Assembly (NCBI RefSeq): GCF_016808095.1
Contig: NC_068971.1
Coordinates: 22,866,501 to 22,930,500 of the forward strand
Origin: Vigna angularis
Taxonomy: Eukaryota; Streptophyta; Magnoliopsida; Fabales; Fabaceae
Length of the DNA stretch: 64,000 bases
Direction: 5' to 3'
The notes beneath the pieces are model-generated. The model was given only the letters and a program-made list of their open reading frames with translations, had not been told where the DNA came from and did no database searches. Position numbers and translations under genes: made by a program. Below are positions 1-12,162 of the stretch, piece by piece. Within the stretch, counting starts at the first letter, position 1, and each line of letters starts with the position of its first letter.

Positions 1-924
1 CAGCAGATAATTTTCATCATCCAACCTCCATGGTGCATACTATCCCGAGGATCCCTCTGGGTTTTTACACCAATCATCAAAACCGCTAGAATAGTGAAAA
101 ACAGAAAATTCCCCAAGCTAACCCGCAAAACTGCATCCGTTTCAAACCATTCTCTGCTAGGAGTGTGGCTGAAGTGATTAATCCCTGCGGTATTAAAAAC
201 AGCATTAATAACAACGATGTCACCTACACATCTCATAAACTTCAGTCATCCATCAATATACTCTCATTATCAAAACCAAAATTAACATACACATCCTTGG
301 AGAAAAAATATGATAATTCAGCGTGACTTAGCCCCCAACCAAAAATTAGGTTCAAAACTAATTCGAGGCCCCACTAGATTGCAAGGCCCTAATTATGGCT
401 TAATATGCAACAACACTTCAGTTCAGAAAAGAAAATTATGCACTTGTACTACATAGGATATCCGGAATTACGTAACAAACCAATTTTTTACTGAAAAAAA
501 ATAAACACAATAGCCAGGCCTATATGCTAGATAAATAAGACCCCAGGGGCATCCTTTCAATCAACAGCTTGTTACTTTCAAGACCAAATTAATTTTGTTT
601 CGAACCTCAAAATAGTTAAAAACACAATGGGACATGGATTGCATACAGAAAACTAAAAAATCGCAGAGAAAATTAACGACTGAGAAAGAAGATGAAATCA
701 ATGATTATAGGGTAAATAAAAGGGGGGAAGGGATGGTTACATGGAAGAGACTCCATGAGAGGAGCCGCGACCTCGCGGAGGATCCAAGCCACGATGAGGG
801 AGAAGGCGAAGAGGCCGCAGTAAGCGATCCGCGCGGAACGACGGCTGATTCCCGAAACGACGGTCCTGCACGCGTCGCATGCGCACGCCGCGCAGCATGA
901 CGCAAGGCAAGAAGCTGCCCACAT
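1..924 (-). CDS. SERINC/TMS-type membrane protein, 5' exons only (partial gene)
   Basis: Two exons are visible on the minus strand. Exon 1 (924 to 741) starts at ATG 922-924 and encodes a Cys-rich start (MWAASCLASCCAACACDACR) followed by a hydrophobic segment (YCGLFAFSLIVAWIL). It ends at a GT donor read at 740-739. Exon 2 begins at 184 after an AG acceptor and reads through the left edge, with EWFETDAVLRVSLGNFLFF, an IGVK motif and HHGGWMMKIIC. Both blocks match, from memory, the N-terminus of plant SERINC/TDE1 (serine incorporator) proteins, which are polytopic membrane proteins of about 400 residues with roughly ten or eleven membrane segments. Known members are proposed to act in serine-derived lipid metabolism; their function in plants is poorly defined. 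The splice joins in frame (CCA T|GG ATT). The rest of the gene lies outside the window. The upstream (right) side to about 1085 is a plausible 5' UTR and contains a CTTCTT-rich run. Confidence 0.9.
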
Positions 925-1099
925 CGATATCGATCCTCTTCTTCTTCTTCTTCGGAAATCGAATTAGGGTTTCACGAGCGAGAATTGGTTCAAGTACGAG
1001 CTTTGGTGAGAGGTGTTAGGAATCGAATTTGGTTAGGGGGCACACGAAAACGAGTGAAGAGAACGAACAGAAAGAAAAAGAAAAAACTATGAAGAAAAT

Positions 1100-2491
1100 T
1101 TGGTAATTACGCGTGACTTGACCTTTTCACCCCTTTTATGACGCGTTGTGTCATATCATATATCTTTAGGGGCATGATAACAATATATCTCTTTATTTAA
1201 TATATTAAAATAATTATTATTTTTAACATTTTAAATGTTATTTTTGAAGAGGACTGTTTAACAGAAATATATTTAGTGATATTCTTATAACTTTTTATCT
1301 TCTTTGATCTTAATTTTATATTTTTAGTTATTTTTTCATGATTTTTACAGGAGTATTTCACTTTATGATAAGCATTTAGTTTTACTTTTTTTCTTTTTTT
1401 TTCTTACAATATATTTTTAAATTTAATTCACAGTTCATTTAATTGAGCAACTAGTCCAAAAAGAAGACCCCATCAAAAACGACTTCAACCTATTATTAGG
1501 TTTGGCCAGTATAATTAGACATACATTATGTATTTAATTTCAAAAAATTATTTATTTAAAAAATATTCGATTTGCAACTTTAAAGAAAATATTTATTTAA
1601 AAAATGTAAGATTGAAGATGTAATTAAATCAAAAAAGACTTTATGCAAACCATTGACAAAATATTTATTATTATCCACCTCTCAAATTTTTAATCAACAA
1701 AAATAATCAATAACTTCGTTAGAAGTATATAGGCAAATAAGTTTGATGTCGAACTATGTCACAAATTAATATAGTATATAAATTTTTTATTTCTTTTTTG
1801 TGAAGATATAAATAAAAGTTATATTTATTTAAAACAAAAAATAGAATAATAATAACAATAAATTATTTTATTTATTAAAAAATTAATGAATACAATCGAA
1901 CATAATCTTTGTCTTATAATAAACTTGGATATTTTGATGACTTAATTTTTCAATCTATTACTTTTATTTTTTAAGGGGAGAATAAAAAATTATAAGAGTT
2001 TGAGAATTTTTGCATCCAGGACAATTTATACAAACGTTGATAATAATAGATATTTATTTCACCTTTTAAAAAATTTAAATTTTAGAAAAAATAATCAAAT
2101 TGAAAAAAAAAATAGATAAACCAAACACGCGTTAGAACATTTTGCAAAAAGGTTATTTTCACCTAAATAGATTTCCTATTTGACTAATGTGTTATGAAGG
2201 AAAAAACAAAAACTGTTTTTTAAGTATTCAACTATAAAAATATTAAACACACTTCCTACCTACATTATGTTAAAAATGATATATTTTAACAATCAAAAGT
2301 TAATTTAACTTCATCTAGATCTTAATTGTAGATGATAAAATACCTGCAATTTAAATATAATAATATCACAAAATAGATAAGTTATCTACTTTTAATCATA
2401 ACGATATAAACAAGTGTTTAGATTTTAAATATATCTATCTAGAAAAATAATTATATCATTTTTAACTCGAATATGCTTTAAAATAAATAAC

Positions 2492-2494
<3 letters not shown>
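1100..2494. other. AT-rich intergenic DNA
   Basis: This lies between the divergent SERINC gene (minus) and the CAF1-like gene (plus). It is extremely AT-rich with many short poly-A/T runs. No long reading frame, RNA gene or clear repeat boundary was seen. It would hold the promoters of both flanking genes, but no site could be singled out. Confidence 0.6.

Positions 2495-2534
<40 letters not shown>
2495..2534. repeat. (TA)n microsatellite
   Basis: An uninterrupted TA dinucleotide run of about 38 bases lies upstream of the CAF1-like gene. Confidence 0.95.
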
Positions 2535-2537
<3 letters not shown>

Positions 2538-2901
2538 AAAAGATAATTTTTTTGTAAATACATGTCAAATAAAATTATAGTTTATCATATAAAATTCAAC
2601 CGAACAAGTCTAATCTGTTTTAAAATATCACCAACTCTAAAATATAAAATATAATCTCATTTTTATTGTATTTAATAAAAATATTAAATATATTTTATAT
2701 TATATAAAGAATATCTTTTAGAGAAGATAAAACAAGTTTATCATAAATTTATTTATACAAATTATTTTTATCTTATCTTTTTATCTTTTTTTAATTAGAA
2801 TATGATTTTTGTTTTTATAATCCATCACTATAAAAGTATATAGTTGTAGCTTTGCATTATTATTTTTATTTTTGGAGAGAGATAAGAATAGAGATATTAA
2901 G

Positions 2902-3720
2902 ATGGTCATCCTTTCTAGTCCTGTGATGACACGATCAGTGTGGTCGTATAATCTTGAAACGGAGTTTGAGTTGATTCATAAGATGATTAGATTCTTCTCT
3001 TTCATCTCTATGGACACCGAGTTTCCTGGTGTCATCTTCCAGTCGGATTCCATACTTCGACAACCACAAAATAATTACACTGTGATGAAGGCTAATGTGG
3101 ACAATATGCATCTCCTTCAAGTCGGCCTAACCCTTTCAGACTGTCATGGCAACCTACCAACCTTTGGAACCTCCAATCGCTTCATTTGGGAATTCAACTT
3201 TTGTGAGTTCGACGTCACGTGTCATCCCCATGCTCCCCACTCCATTGCCTTCCTCCAACGTCACGGCATGAATTTTCACAAGAATCGAGTTATTGGAGTT
3301 AGCATTATGCGATTTACTGAGCTCATGATGCTTTCAGGACTTGTTTGCAACAATTATACTCATTGGATTACTTTTCATGGTGCTTATGATTTTTCCTACA
3401 TGATAAAGGTATTGAGCCACCGTTTTCTACACATGCAACCTCTTCTACCTCCTAACTTGAGTGACTTTCTACAACTCGTTAAATTCTTCTTTGGAAAAGA
3501 AGTATACGATGTTAAACACCTCATCAGATTTTGTCCAAACCTTTACGGCGGTTTAGATAGAGTTAGTGAGTCATTAGGTTTGGACAATAGTGCTAGAAAA
3601 AGTCATCATGCAGGATCCGATAGTTTAGTTACTCTACATGTTTTTAATGAGATTAAACAACGCTATTTTCATACCCAAAATGACTTGAAAAAACATGCAG
3701 GTTTTATCTATGGTTTATAA
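2902..3720 (+). CDS. CAF1-type poly(A)-specific ribonuclease (CCR4-associated factor 1 homologue)
   Basis: This is a single uninterrupted frame of 272 residues from the ATG at 2902. An in-frame extension upstream has only a TTG, so 2902 is the preferred start. The order of motifs is that of plant CAF1 deadenylases of the DEDD nuclease superfamily. SVWSYNLETEF is near the N-terminus. MDTEFPGV supplies Asp38 and Glu40, FHGAYDFSY supplies Asp163, and HHAGSDSLVT supplies His235/236 and Asp240, so all four acidic metal ligands are present. Length and lack of introns match the usual plant family, about 270-290 residues. The predicted role is shortening mRNA poly(A) tails within the CCR4-NOT complex in the cytoplasm; plant members are often stress-induced. 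The protein is somewhat divergent in its middle part, so it could be a lineage-specific paralogue. No regulatory site could be identified in the AT-rich upstream region. Confidence 0.9.
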   Translation: MVILSSPVMTRSVWSYNLETEFELIHKMIRFFSFISMDTEFPGVIFQSDSILRQPQNNYTVMKANVDNMHLLQVGLTLSDCHGNLPTFGTSNRFIWEFNFCEFDVTCHPHAPHSIAFLQRHGMNFHKNRVIGVSIMRFTELMMLSGLVCNNYTHWITFHGAYDFSYMIKVLSHRFLHMQPLLPPNLSDFLQLVKFFFGKEVYDVKHLIRFCPNLYGGLDRVSESLGLDNSARKSHHAGSDSLVTLHVFNEIKQRYFHTQNDLKKHAGFIYGL

Positions 3721-5721
3721 ATATTCTGATTTTCCTGTTTTAAAATGATTGTATTTGTTTTGCCTTTATTATTTTCCTTACCATAGTAAAAATGTATAAA
3801 TTTGATTTAATTTAAATCATCTTATGTGTATTTTTTTTAGCCTCATATTTCTTATTTAATAATAATTTATATAATTATATAATTATATAAAAGGAATTTA
3901 TGTTTTCTTTTGTATATATATCTTTTAATTTAAATTTTTAATAAGTAATTTTTATAATTTAAAATAATTATGTTATCAATTTTATTTTTAAATGATTATT
4001 TTTTAAAATTTAAGTATTTTTTTCATTTGATCTCATTTTCTCACAATTATCATTTACCCAAACATTAGTTTCTTCCTTACAAAAAAAAAATAAAAATATT
4101 TGTATTCATTAAAAAAACTCAAATAATTTTAAATATATTTAGTTAGTTCGTCTTCCATTAAAAAATTAATTGATGAATAATTATAAGTATATAGTTTAAT
4201 ATTTTTTTCAATAAATATTATACTTGTTAATGATAAATTTAATTTTATTTCATATATTAATTTATTCAAATTATAATATCATCATCATTTATTAATATAC
4301 TATATATTGTAGATATTAAATATGTATGTTTACCCTAATAGTTCCTAAGAGTTCTTATATACCGGGTTATATATACATATATTCTAATACTTTTAAAGGA
4401 ATGTGACGAGTATAAAATTTTTTCTCAAAATATTTTCAAAAAAAAAAATTCAAATAATCAAAACTTTATTCAATTATAATGCGGGAGCGAAATCATAATT
4501 ATAAACATCGTCTATACAAAATAAAAAAAATCATAATATCACTTTTACATTAAAATACTAAGTCTGAAAACTTTTAAACTATGAAAATTAAATAATTAAC
4601 CTCGAACTTAAATGTCCCAACTCTCGTCAGCTACTTTGAACTGGTCGTATCTGTAACATCATCTATTTTCGAACAAGTACGATCATCGTAAGTGAAAACC
4701 ATAATCATAAACATGCAAGGGTGAGCAACCAGAAATTTCATAACATATAACATAATATATATTCATTTTAAATACAAAAAAAGATAAACTATATACTCAT
4801 ATCCCATCACAGCCTTAACATCATAGTCAAACCGTTCATAACCAACGTCGTTTCCTTGCATTTTGTCGGTACAACATGTTCTCAATAACAGGTCGATTTG
4901 AGTCGTCTTCCATCATAATTTCAAACCAATCTCCATGACTTCTCAAGGACTAACAAGTAAAAACACTTATACTACGTGCACCAATGCATTATACTCAGCA
5001 CGAGCCGAAGTCATTGGACGAGACATCTAACTCTCTCGAGTCCTCACGCAAGAGGAACGGTGACACTGAAATCTATGTCTCTACACGAGACTCCAACATC
5101 CTTAACAAAGCACGGTAAGAAAAGCTCACACGACCAACATCAATACAAGGAATAACATAGTTTCATATTTACATCACAAGTCAAAACATAGCCCCATTAC
5201 ATGTGTCAACCAACCAAGCACAAAATCCATCTCCATTACTTAATATCAAGAAGGCAAGAAAACTCAAGTGGACCCCATGTGGCCCACTAATACTCAACCA
5301 ACATACAAATTGCCACATAGATAAACCATCTTATATATAACTTTCTAGGACAGTTACTCCTCCACCACCACATGTTGTTCCCTACATCTCCCCAACTTTT
5401 CTTATTTCCAAAATTGACCTTATTTAAATATTTATTTTTTCCTTTTACCTATTTTAATCTAAAACCCTAATCTGATCCTACTTCCTTTCACTTTTCACTG
5501 TCGCAACCTCACACCTCCACACTATAGAAACTTCTCTTCTTCCTTTCCTCTCCTCCTATTACTTCTCTTATTTGTGATTTTCGTTTCCTCCTCCATTTCC
5601 TATGCTTCCATTGTCACTAAGTTGGCTCTAGAGGTGGTTGGCTCGTGAAGAAGAGTGTGGTTCATGGTTGATTTCATCCCTAGAAATGTTATTATCTACG
5701 CGTTGCTGTTTGTTTAACGTA
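3721..5721. other. Intergenic DNA, in part repeat-like
   Basis: 3721-4400 is AT-rich with nothing recognisable. From about 4400 to 5350 the composition is less AT-biased and looks like old repeat sequence, but no termini, duplications or coding motifs were found, so it is left unclassified. 5460-5640 is pyrimidine-rich and has no convincing coding region. Confidence 0.4.
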
Positions 5722-5867
5722 GAAGAAGTCAAACGCGAAGGCCTGAACAGATATGGGAGATTCGTTGGGCCTTCAACGAATTTTGATTTCCGTCAACAGA
5801 TGTCAAGATCCGTTGAAGGCCAAACGGATCTCACATATCCGTTCAGGCCTTCGCGTTTGGCTTCTTT
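5722..5867. repeat. 146-bp near-perfect foldback palindrome
   Basis: The left half (GAAGAAGTCAAACGCGAAGG onward) reappears reverse-complemented at the right end (CCTTCGCGTTTGGCTTCTT), and complementarity continues through the middle (CGTTGGGCCTTCAACG facing CGTTGAAGGCCAAACG). A transcript could fold into one long hairpin with few mismatches. It may be a small foldback transposon or a young hairpin small-RNA locus; the sequence does not decide. No flanking duplication was identified. Confidence 0.8.
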
Positions 5868-6006
5868 TATTATTTTTTTTTGTTTTAGTTTATTAATTAT
5901 ATTTTTTTTGTATAAATTTTTATTTGTAGTATATAACTTGCGATTTTGGGTTATTTATTAATTTAATTATAATTATTTAATTTGTTTAAAATTTGTTCTG
6001 TATAAA

Positions 6007-6125
6007 AAATCGTTGAAAGACCAAATGGATATAGGAGATGTGTTGGGCCTGCAACAGATCTTGATTTCCGTCAACGGATGTTAAGATTCGTTGAAGGCCA
6101 AACAAATCTCCCATATCTATTGATC
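6007..6125. repeat. Second, decayed copy of the foldback sequence
   Basis: About 140 bp downstream of the palindrome the same motifs recur in the same order: CGTTGAAAGACCAAATGG, GTGTTGGGCCTGCAAC, TTGATTTCCGTCAACGGATG and CGTTGAAGGCCAAACAAATC. This copy is less perfect and shorter, which suggests local duplication or a second insertion. Confidence 0.65.
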
Positions 6126-6781
6126 TGCATGGCAAAATGGGAATGAGGAGGTGCATGAAGCAACATGTGGTGGTGGAGAGAGTAACCCTCACTTTCTAGT
6201 GAAAAGAAACATAGAATAGCGATCACTACTCACCTCACGCAAGCCTAAGCAACCTAATGGTCTCTTTGTAAGATACCTTTGATTGAATGAAACAAGAGTG
6301 ATTTGCATTGATTTGCTTATCTTCTTTGAGATAGAATTTTATCTTCTAGTTGTATTTTGGGTCTTAACTTGTGAGAGCAAGTGACGATCTAACCTTGACA
6401 CTTATCTTGGATCATTTCAAGTGGTGTGTCTTTAAAATCCTAAGTTTTCCTGTCCTTTCTCTTTTCCATTTTAAATCTTTTTAATTCCATTGTTTCTTTG
6501 TCTTGTCTTAGAATTATTTCTTTCTAAACATGTTATTCCCTGTCACCACCTAACACCCCTGCCCATTTCTTTAAAACGTAGACTCCAACTTCCGCGAGAA
6601 GAGGGCACCACCTGGACTCTGATAATTACGCCATGCTCTAGAGTACTGAAGAGAGACTTCTACCATGCAAAATAGGATTATTGTACCACCATTCCCAAGA
6701 ATTAAAATTCTTCTCTTCATCCCTCATTGTGGGACCCATTCACATTCTAAACTTAAGAAACACCAATTCTTCTAAAACAAG
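6126..6781. other. Unassigned intergenic DNA
   Basis: No gene, RNA or element end was recognised. The sequence directly abutting the CACTA element ends in AAG, which is duplicated on the far side of that element. Confidence 0.4.
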
Positions 6782-7976
6782 CACTAGTACAATTAAAGGA
6801 AATGGCACCGGTTATTTTCGCTGATAGGCACCGGTTCCTGAACCGAGGCATATTCAGACGAGGTAAAAAGTGGTAAACTTTATGCCTCGGTTTTGGAACG
6901 AGACAAAAAATGGTACGATTCGGCCTCGGTTATCAGAACCGAGATTGTTCTTCTCCTTCTACTGCCTCGGTTGGAGGCTGAACCGAGGCAGTAGGGTCTT
7001 TTTTTTTCGTTATGATTTTCGTTATGAACTGGTTGCAGATCTGAGAACATTAGCCTACTTTGAAAATGATGGCAAATTAACACAGGAATTTAATTTTGGT
7101 GCCTCGGGCAAATTAACACAGGCAAATTAACACAGGCAAATTAACACAACAGGCAAATTAACACAGATTCGAAAAACCCCTGACCCTAATTTGACCCCAA
7201 TCTGACCCTAATCTCAGATTTGCACCACCACCATCAACATTAGAAAAACCCTAATCTGACCACCATCACCACCACTATCACCGCCGCCACCATTGACGCA
7301 CCACCACTGCTTGTTCTTCCCTCCAGAGGCGACGCACTCGCAGGAGATTTTGGAGACCGAGAGAGCGACGGAGCGAGCCATCGAGACCGAGGGGAGGGAG
7401 GCGAGAGCGACGGAGCGAGAGAGTGACGGAGGCGAGACCGAGGGTAGGGAGGCGAGAGCGAGGGGAGGCGACAGTGAGGGAGGCGAGACCGAGGGTAGGG
7501 AGGCGAGAGCGAGGGAGGCGAGACCAAGGGAGGCGAGACCGAGGGAGGCGAGAGCGAGGGAGGCGAGAGTGAGGGGAGGGAGGCGAGAGTGAGGGAGGCG
7601 AGAGTGAGGGATGCGGCTAGGTTTTCGTTGAATTTGGGGAAAATATTTGGGGAAATAAGAGGCTTATATGCCTCGGTCCTTCTTGGGCCTGAGGTAGTAG
7701 AGGCTTATACGCCTCGGTCCTTTCTACCAATCGATGCAGTATACCTCTTTCACCTCGGGTTTCTCTTAATCGCATCAGAAACCGTGTCAGAAACCACTAA
7801 TTAGGCACCGGTTGCTTTCACAACCGAAGTGGTAGCCCTTTTTGGCACCTGTCTAGTCTGAACCGAGGCCTATAAGGTCTCGTTAATTACAAAACTGCCA
7901 CAGTGTCTGAATAGACAGCGGTTTGGTGTAAACCGAGGTCTATTGTGCGAGTTTAAAAGCACATTTTGTACTAGTG
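6782..7976. mobile_element. Non-autonomous CACTA (En/Spm) element, 1,195 bp, TSD AAG
   Basis: The element starts CACTAGTACAA at 6782 and ends TTGTACTAGTG at 7976, a perfect inverted terminal pair. The 3 bp on each side are AAG (6779-6781 and 7977-7979), the duplication size of the CACTA superfamily. Both ends carry subterminal inverted motifs (CCTCGGTT / AACCGAGGC), as expected for transposase-binding repeats. The same motifs occur at the end of the decayed autonomous element at 22226, so this is probably a deletion derivative of that family. No transposase is encoded. The middle holds a short tandem motif (CAGGCAAATTAACACA, 7090-7165) and a purine-rich minisatellite. Confidence 0.92.
7375..7615. 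repeat. Purine-rich minisatellite inside the CACTA element
   Basis: About 240 bp of head-to-tail, imperfect copies of a 10-16 base unit built from GAGGCGAGAGCGAGGG. It creates a long charged reading frame of Arg/Glu repeats that has no sign of being a gene. Confidence 0.85.
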
Positions 7977-8764
7977 AAGACTTCCAACCAAAAAGAGTAG
8001 TGCCTTTGTGTGCCATTCCCCGTTGAATCAAGAGCTAAAACTTTGAGGTAAAGGTCATGGGACCCACACATCCTAGCCTACAAGAGCACCTACTTCTCTC
8101 TTGCCCCTAGGTTAGGGACGTAAACCTCATGCAGACTTACGCTTCCCTCCCCTTCGCTATCACCTAGACCCAAAAACTCCTAATACAAATAAGGTTTCAA
8201 CTCATAACCACTTCTCCCCTCCACTTCCCTAAGCACGACCAATTTCAACCTTTATCTATGCAACACTATTAGCCCGTAACCTCGGTTTAAAGATCTAGCA
8301 CACACATTCTCATATTCTCTCACAGCTTAACAACCTGTAACACCTTTATATTATCCTAACACTCTCTTCCCACTTACACTACTCCCTCTCCATCTCAATT
8401 CAACAAGTTACTCCCAACAATACTCACCCTCTTCTTCTCTTTCTCCTGCAATGCTTTTCCCTAGTTCAAGACTCCTACCCTTCCTCACTCACAACACCCT
8501 TTTTTACCACCCATACCACTCTTTTTCTTTTCTTTCACACTCCAAACTCCTTACCCCAACTCGAGACCAACCTCTGCCCTCACCTCCTCACTTCTCTTTT
8601 CTCACAACACTTACACACACAACCATCCACGACCACTTCCCTCATCCACAACCATCACTCCATACTACCATCTTCCCCACCACCCACCACCCACCACCCA
8701 CCACTCACCACTGCTTTATGAAACCCTTGGACATCCCCACTAATACCCATCATGTACACACACT
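7977..8764. other. Pyrimidine-rich unassigned DNA between the CACTA and hAT elements
   Basis: This sequence was split by the hAT insertion: it carries CACACACT just before 8765, and the same 8 bp follow 13992. It contains a short CCACCCACCACC repeat at 8672-8705. No coding signature was seen; the open frame at 8451-8804 is low-complexity and crosses the element boundary. Confidence 0.5.
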
Positions 8765-9570
8765 CAGGGCTGAGCACAGTCAACTAAAAAAACTTAAACT
8801 ATAGTTTATCTGTATTTTTTTAAACTTAAAAAACTTAAACTAATTTTACTAAAATTTAATTATACTTATTAGTAGTTCAGTTTAAAAATACTGAACTGTT
8901 TTTATTTTGAGTACAATTGATTGTGGTTAACTGTGGTTTCAATTTTCCCAAAATCACAATTTCTCAGTCAAAATTAGGTTTCCTTTTCCCTTTCTCCATC
9001 ACAGTTTTCTCCGCACCTCTCGTTACTTCTCGTTCGCCAAAGGCTCGCTCGCCGCCATTGAAGGTTCTCAAAGGTTCGCTGCCGTTGATGACTCGTTGTA
9101 GTCAAAGACTCGCCGTCGTCGAAGACTTGCCACTGTCGAAGGCTTTGCCGCACTCTGCCGTCATTGAACTGTTGTCGAAGACTCGCCCTCGTCAAAGGTG
9201 AGTTTACAAGGCTGCTGTGGACTTTTGGTGTGAACCCTAGTCGCATTGTTTGATGTGATTTTCAACATTTTTTTACCTTGGCATATTTGTGTCTTGTTTA
9301 GCTTTTGACAGATGGAATCCATGCTCTCCCAATATTTTTTTCTCTATGTTGATTGTTACCATCTGATTATTGATACTTACTTCTAAAGTCCTTTTGTGTT
9401 GAAATGATTTGCGAAATAACTGCATTTTACAAAGAATGCAGGATTCTTCACAAACATCTTCTTACTTGTATTTAGCTTGATTGCTAGGTATATGATTGTG
9501 GTATTTTATAGAAGGAATATATCTTTGGATTTCCTAAAGTAAAGACCATAATTCAGCAGCTTATATCTTT

Positions 9571-9703
9571 GGGTTCTTGACCCAACAATGTTCTGGTATG
9601 ACTGTTGTTATTTCAGCAATCTTGAATGGTGGAGGAGCACTCGGGTCAAAATCTTTGGGGTGCCATTTGCAGCATAGGCTAAAGGCTCTGTGTCTTTAAC
9701 CAT
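9571..9703 (-). pseudogene. Captured fragment of an omega-3 fatty acid desaturase gene (FAD3-like N-terminus)
   Basis: On the minus strand from an ATG at 9701-9703, the frame gives [14 protein letters not shown]. After a frame change it continues with [14 protein letters not shown] and a PEHCWVKNP block. These match, from memory, the extreme N-terminus of microsomal omega-3 desaturases (FAD3 family), which convert linoleate to linolenate in the ER. The histidine boxes and membrane region are absent, and similarity stops after the first ~45 residues. It therefore looks like a small piece of exon 1 picked up by the hAT element. It is not a functional gene. Confidence 0.72.
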
Positions 9704-9997
9704 TGCTGCTAGGTTCAGTGGTTCTCGAATTAAGGGATGTGTGGTGGGTGAATGGGGTAGTGGCTTTATGCTCTGTAGTCCAAAAAAACCAATAAGCATA
9801 AATCTTGGAAAAGTTTACTTATGGGGTAGTGCATTTTTATAACCGTAGTTGCATTTTAGTAAATATTTTAATTAGCTTCAAAATATAGTATTTTTATAGT
9901 TTAATATATTAAGAGCCTGAATAAAATTATTCTAAATAGTTGAAATTTGATTTAGTTCATACATTAAAAAAAATTATAAATTAAATTTCCAGGTTCT

Positions 9998-10061
<64 letters not shown>

Positions 10062-10070
10062 TGTGTGTAT
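9998..10070. repeat. Compound (TA)n(GT)n microsatellite in the hAT element
   Basis: A TATATA run passes directly into about 23 GT dinucleotides, a short interruption and a few more GT units. Confidence 0.95.
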
Positions 10071-11108
10071 TATGTGTACAGGATATGTACTGGAGGGCCA
10101 TATGAAAGGAGGCAGTGGATAAGGCGAGGTGAGAGAAATGTGGTGAGTAGATGGATAGCATATTTATATTTTATAAAACAGAGTGAATCCATTTTTTTTA
10201 GCAAAAGGTTTATTAATATTTTGATTATATTGGATGGCATGAATAAGGTTTATATTTTTGTGTGTTGTGTTTGATTGTCTAAGGACATCTGGAACTAAAG
10301 TGGTTAACGACTAGAAATTGATGAAGCATGGGGTGGTTAACTGTTGAGGAAGATTTGTGTTTTGATGAAATAATGATAAGATAAGAGAGAGTGATATAAT
10401 AAAGTATGTAATAATGAGTGAGGAGAGAAGAAGCGAAGATGTAAAAAATAAAATGGTTGCAAGAATAGAGGTGACGTAAGTGTAGATTGGCACTTGAGTG
10501 TCATGGCTCATTTCTTGCATTAGAAAAATGGGTAGGAAAAGGACAAAGAAGAGGAGCTCTGCTAGAATAGGAAGAGCAGGAAAATATTTTCACTCTGGGT
10601 GGAATATGTACTCTTTTGATGTAAAGCATAACATTGATTTCTTTTTGGAAATGATTTGGAAATTAAAAAAAATAGGAGAAAAGAAAAGAAGTTGTTAGCT
10701 GGTAATGGAAATTGCATGAAAGAAGAGGCATAATAGGTTGTGTTTTTTGTTAAGTTTGAATGGAGTTGAATTGAAGTGGATGACATAGGTGAAAATAGGT
10801 TCTCTTTTTTCTTAAGTAACCTCTTACCTTTCATCAATGTAGTGTGACATGATTTTTGAATTTTTTTTTAGAGTTTATCACAACACTTTCATCAATGTAA
10901 TAACGTGATTTCTGAATTTGTTTTCAGACCCTATATCATCATCGATCATTTAGATAAATTTGCCTTTTGTTTGATTGAACTCTTAATTAATGTAGTGACG
11001 TGAATGTCAGAAACGGTAGAAACCCTCACACCAAATACTTCTAGAATGGATCATTTACCTGCTTGTATCGATTCATCGTCAATTCAGAATAGTAAGGGTT
11101 GATCAGAT

Positions 11109-12027
11109 GTGTGGGGACATTTTACTAAACAAAAACCATATTTTGAGAAGAAGGCCAAATGCAATTATTGTGGTGATTTGATTAAATATTTGGCTGGAAC
11201 AAGTGGGATAAGGAATCATTTGGCGAGATGTAAAGAAAATCCTAATAGAGAAGCATTCAAAAGGCAAAAGCTTACATCATCAACTGTAGAAGTCAGTGTT
11301 AGCCCTTCACCAACTATTTCTAAATTTGACCAAAATGCATCTCGAATGAAGTTGGTGAAGATGTTTGTGAAGTCTAAGCTTCCTTTTCGATTTGTGGAAA
11401 ATGAGGACTTCTGTGACTTTGTATGGTCCTTGAAACCACGGTTTGAAGTCCCATCCCGCACTACATTGAGGCGTGAAATGTGGGAACTCTATGAAGAGGA
11501 AAAAACAAAGTTGAAAATGTTTCTACCTAAGAGCTACAGGACGTAGATTTGATTATATATCAGAGCTTGATAAATACTTGAGAGAGGATCCCTGAACCTT
11601 ATATGAAGTCAGTTGAGCTTGATATTTTACATTGGTGGAAAGTCAACTCGACTAGATTTCCTATCCTTGCGAACATGGCTCGAGAGGTGTTAGCCATTCC
11701 TATCTCTACCATAGCATCAGAGTGTGCATTCAGTATAGGAGGAAAAGTGGTTAGTCCTTATCGTAGTTGCCTAACGCCTAAAATAGTGGAAGTGCTTGTT
11801 TGCACACAAGATTGGTTAAAAGGAACACCTTTCTCTATACTTTTTGATGAGGATCCTAAAGAACTTGATAAATTTGAGCAAGGTGAGATTATATGACAAA
11901 TTTATATACTTTTTAATTTATATTTTAAGTGTTAAAAAATTATGAAATATTTTATTTTATTTTTGTAGAGATAACCTCTCAAGATGAAGTGGGACCTTCA
12001 AGTATTGCTATTAATTTGGGTGATTGA
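11109..12027 (+). pseudogene. hAT transposase remnant (BED finger + C-terminal dimerisation region, core deleted)
   Basis: 11109-11546 encodes a BED-type zinc finger (CNYCGDLI, then GIRNHLARC, giving the Cys2/His-Cys pattern), followed by a linker and a stop. After a short out-of-frame stretch, 11603-11882 encodes the hAT C-terminal region (LDILHWWKVN, FPILANMAREVLAIPIST, ASECAFSIGGKVVSPYRS), the conserved dimerisation part. A GT donor at 11883 and an AG acceptor at 11967-11968 join a last exon ending with TGA at 12025-12027. A normal hAT transposase is about 650-700 residues; the catalytic RNase H-like core between the two parts is missing here. The protein may still bind DNA but should not cut it. 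Confidence 0.87.
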
Positions 12028-12162
12028 AGTTTTGCCACAATTTGTTAGTTATCTAAAGTACATGTGCGTAAGACTATAACCTTAATGCTTTGTTTTTCAT
12101 GTTGTTTTTTCTTGGAAATAATACACAAATGCTCAATACTGTTTTTCAATGCTTTGCTACAG

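Noticed and set aside
634..905. Plus-strand and alternative minus-strand frames at the left edge
   Set aside because: They overlap SERINC exon 1 in other frames; only the minus frame from 924 matches a known protein and has a splice site that joins exon 2.
7240..7804. Charged reading frames in the first small CACTA element
   Set aside because: They are produced by the GAGGCGAGAGC minisatellite and cross no recognisable domain.
10011..10274. A Cys-Val repeat protein
   Set aside because: Translation of the GT microsatellite in the hAT element.
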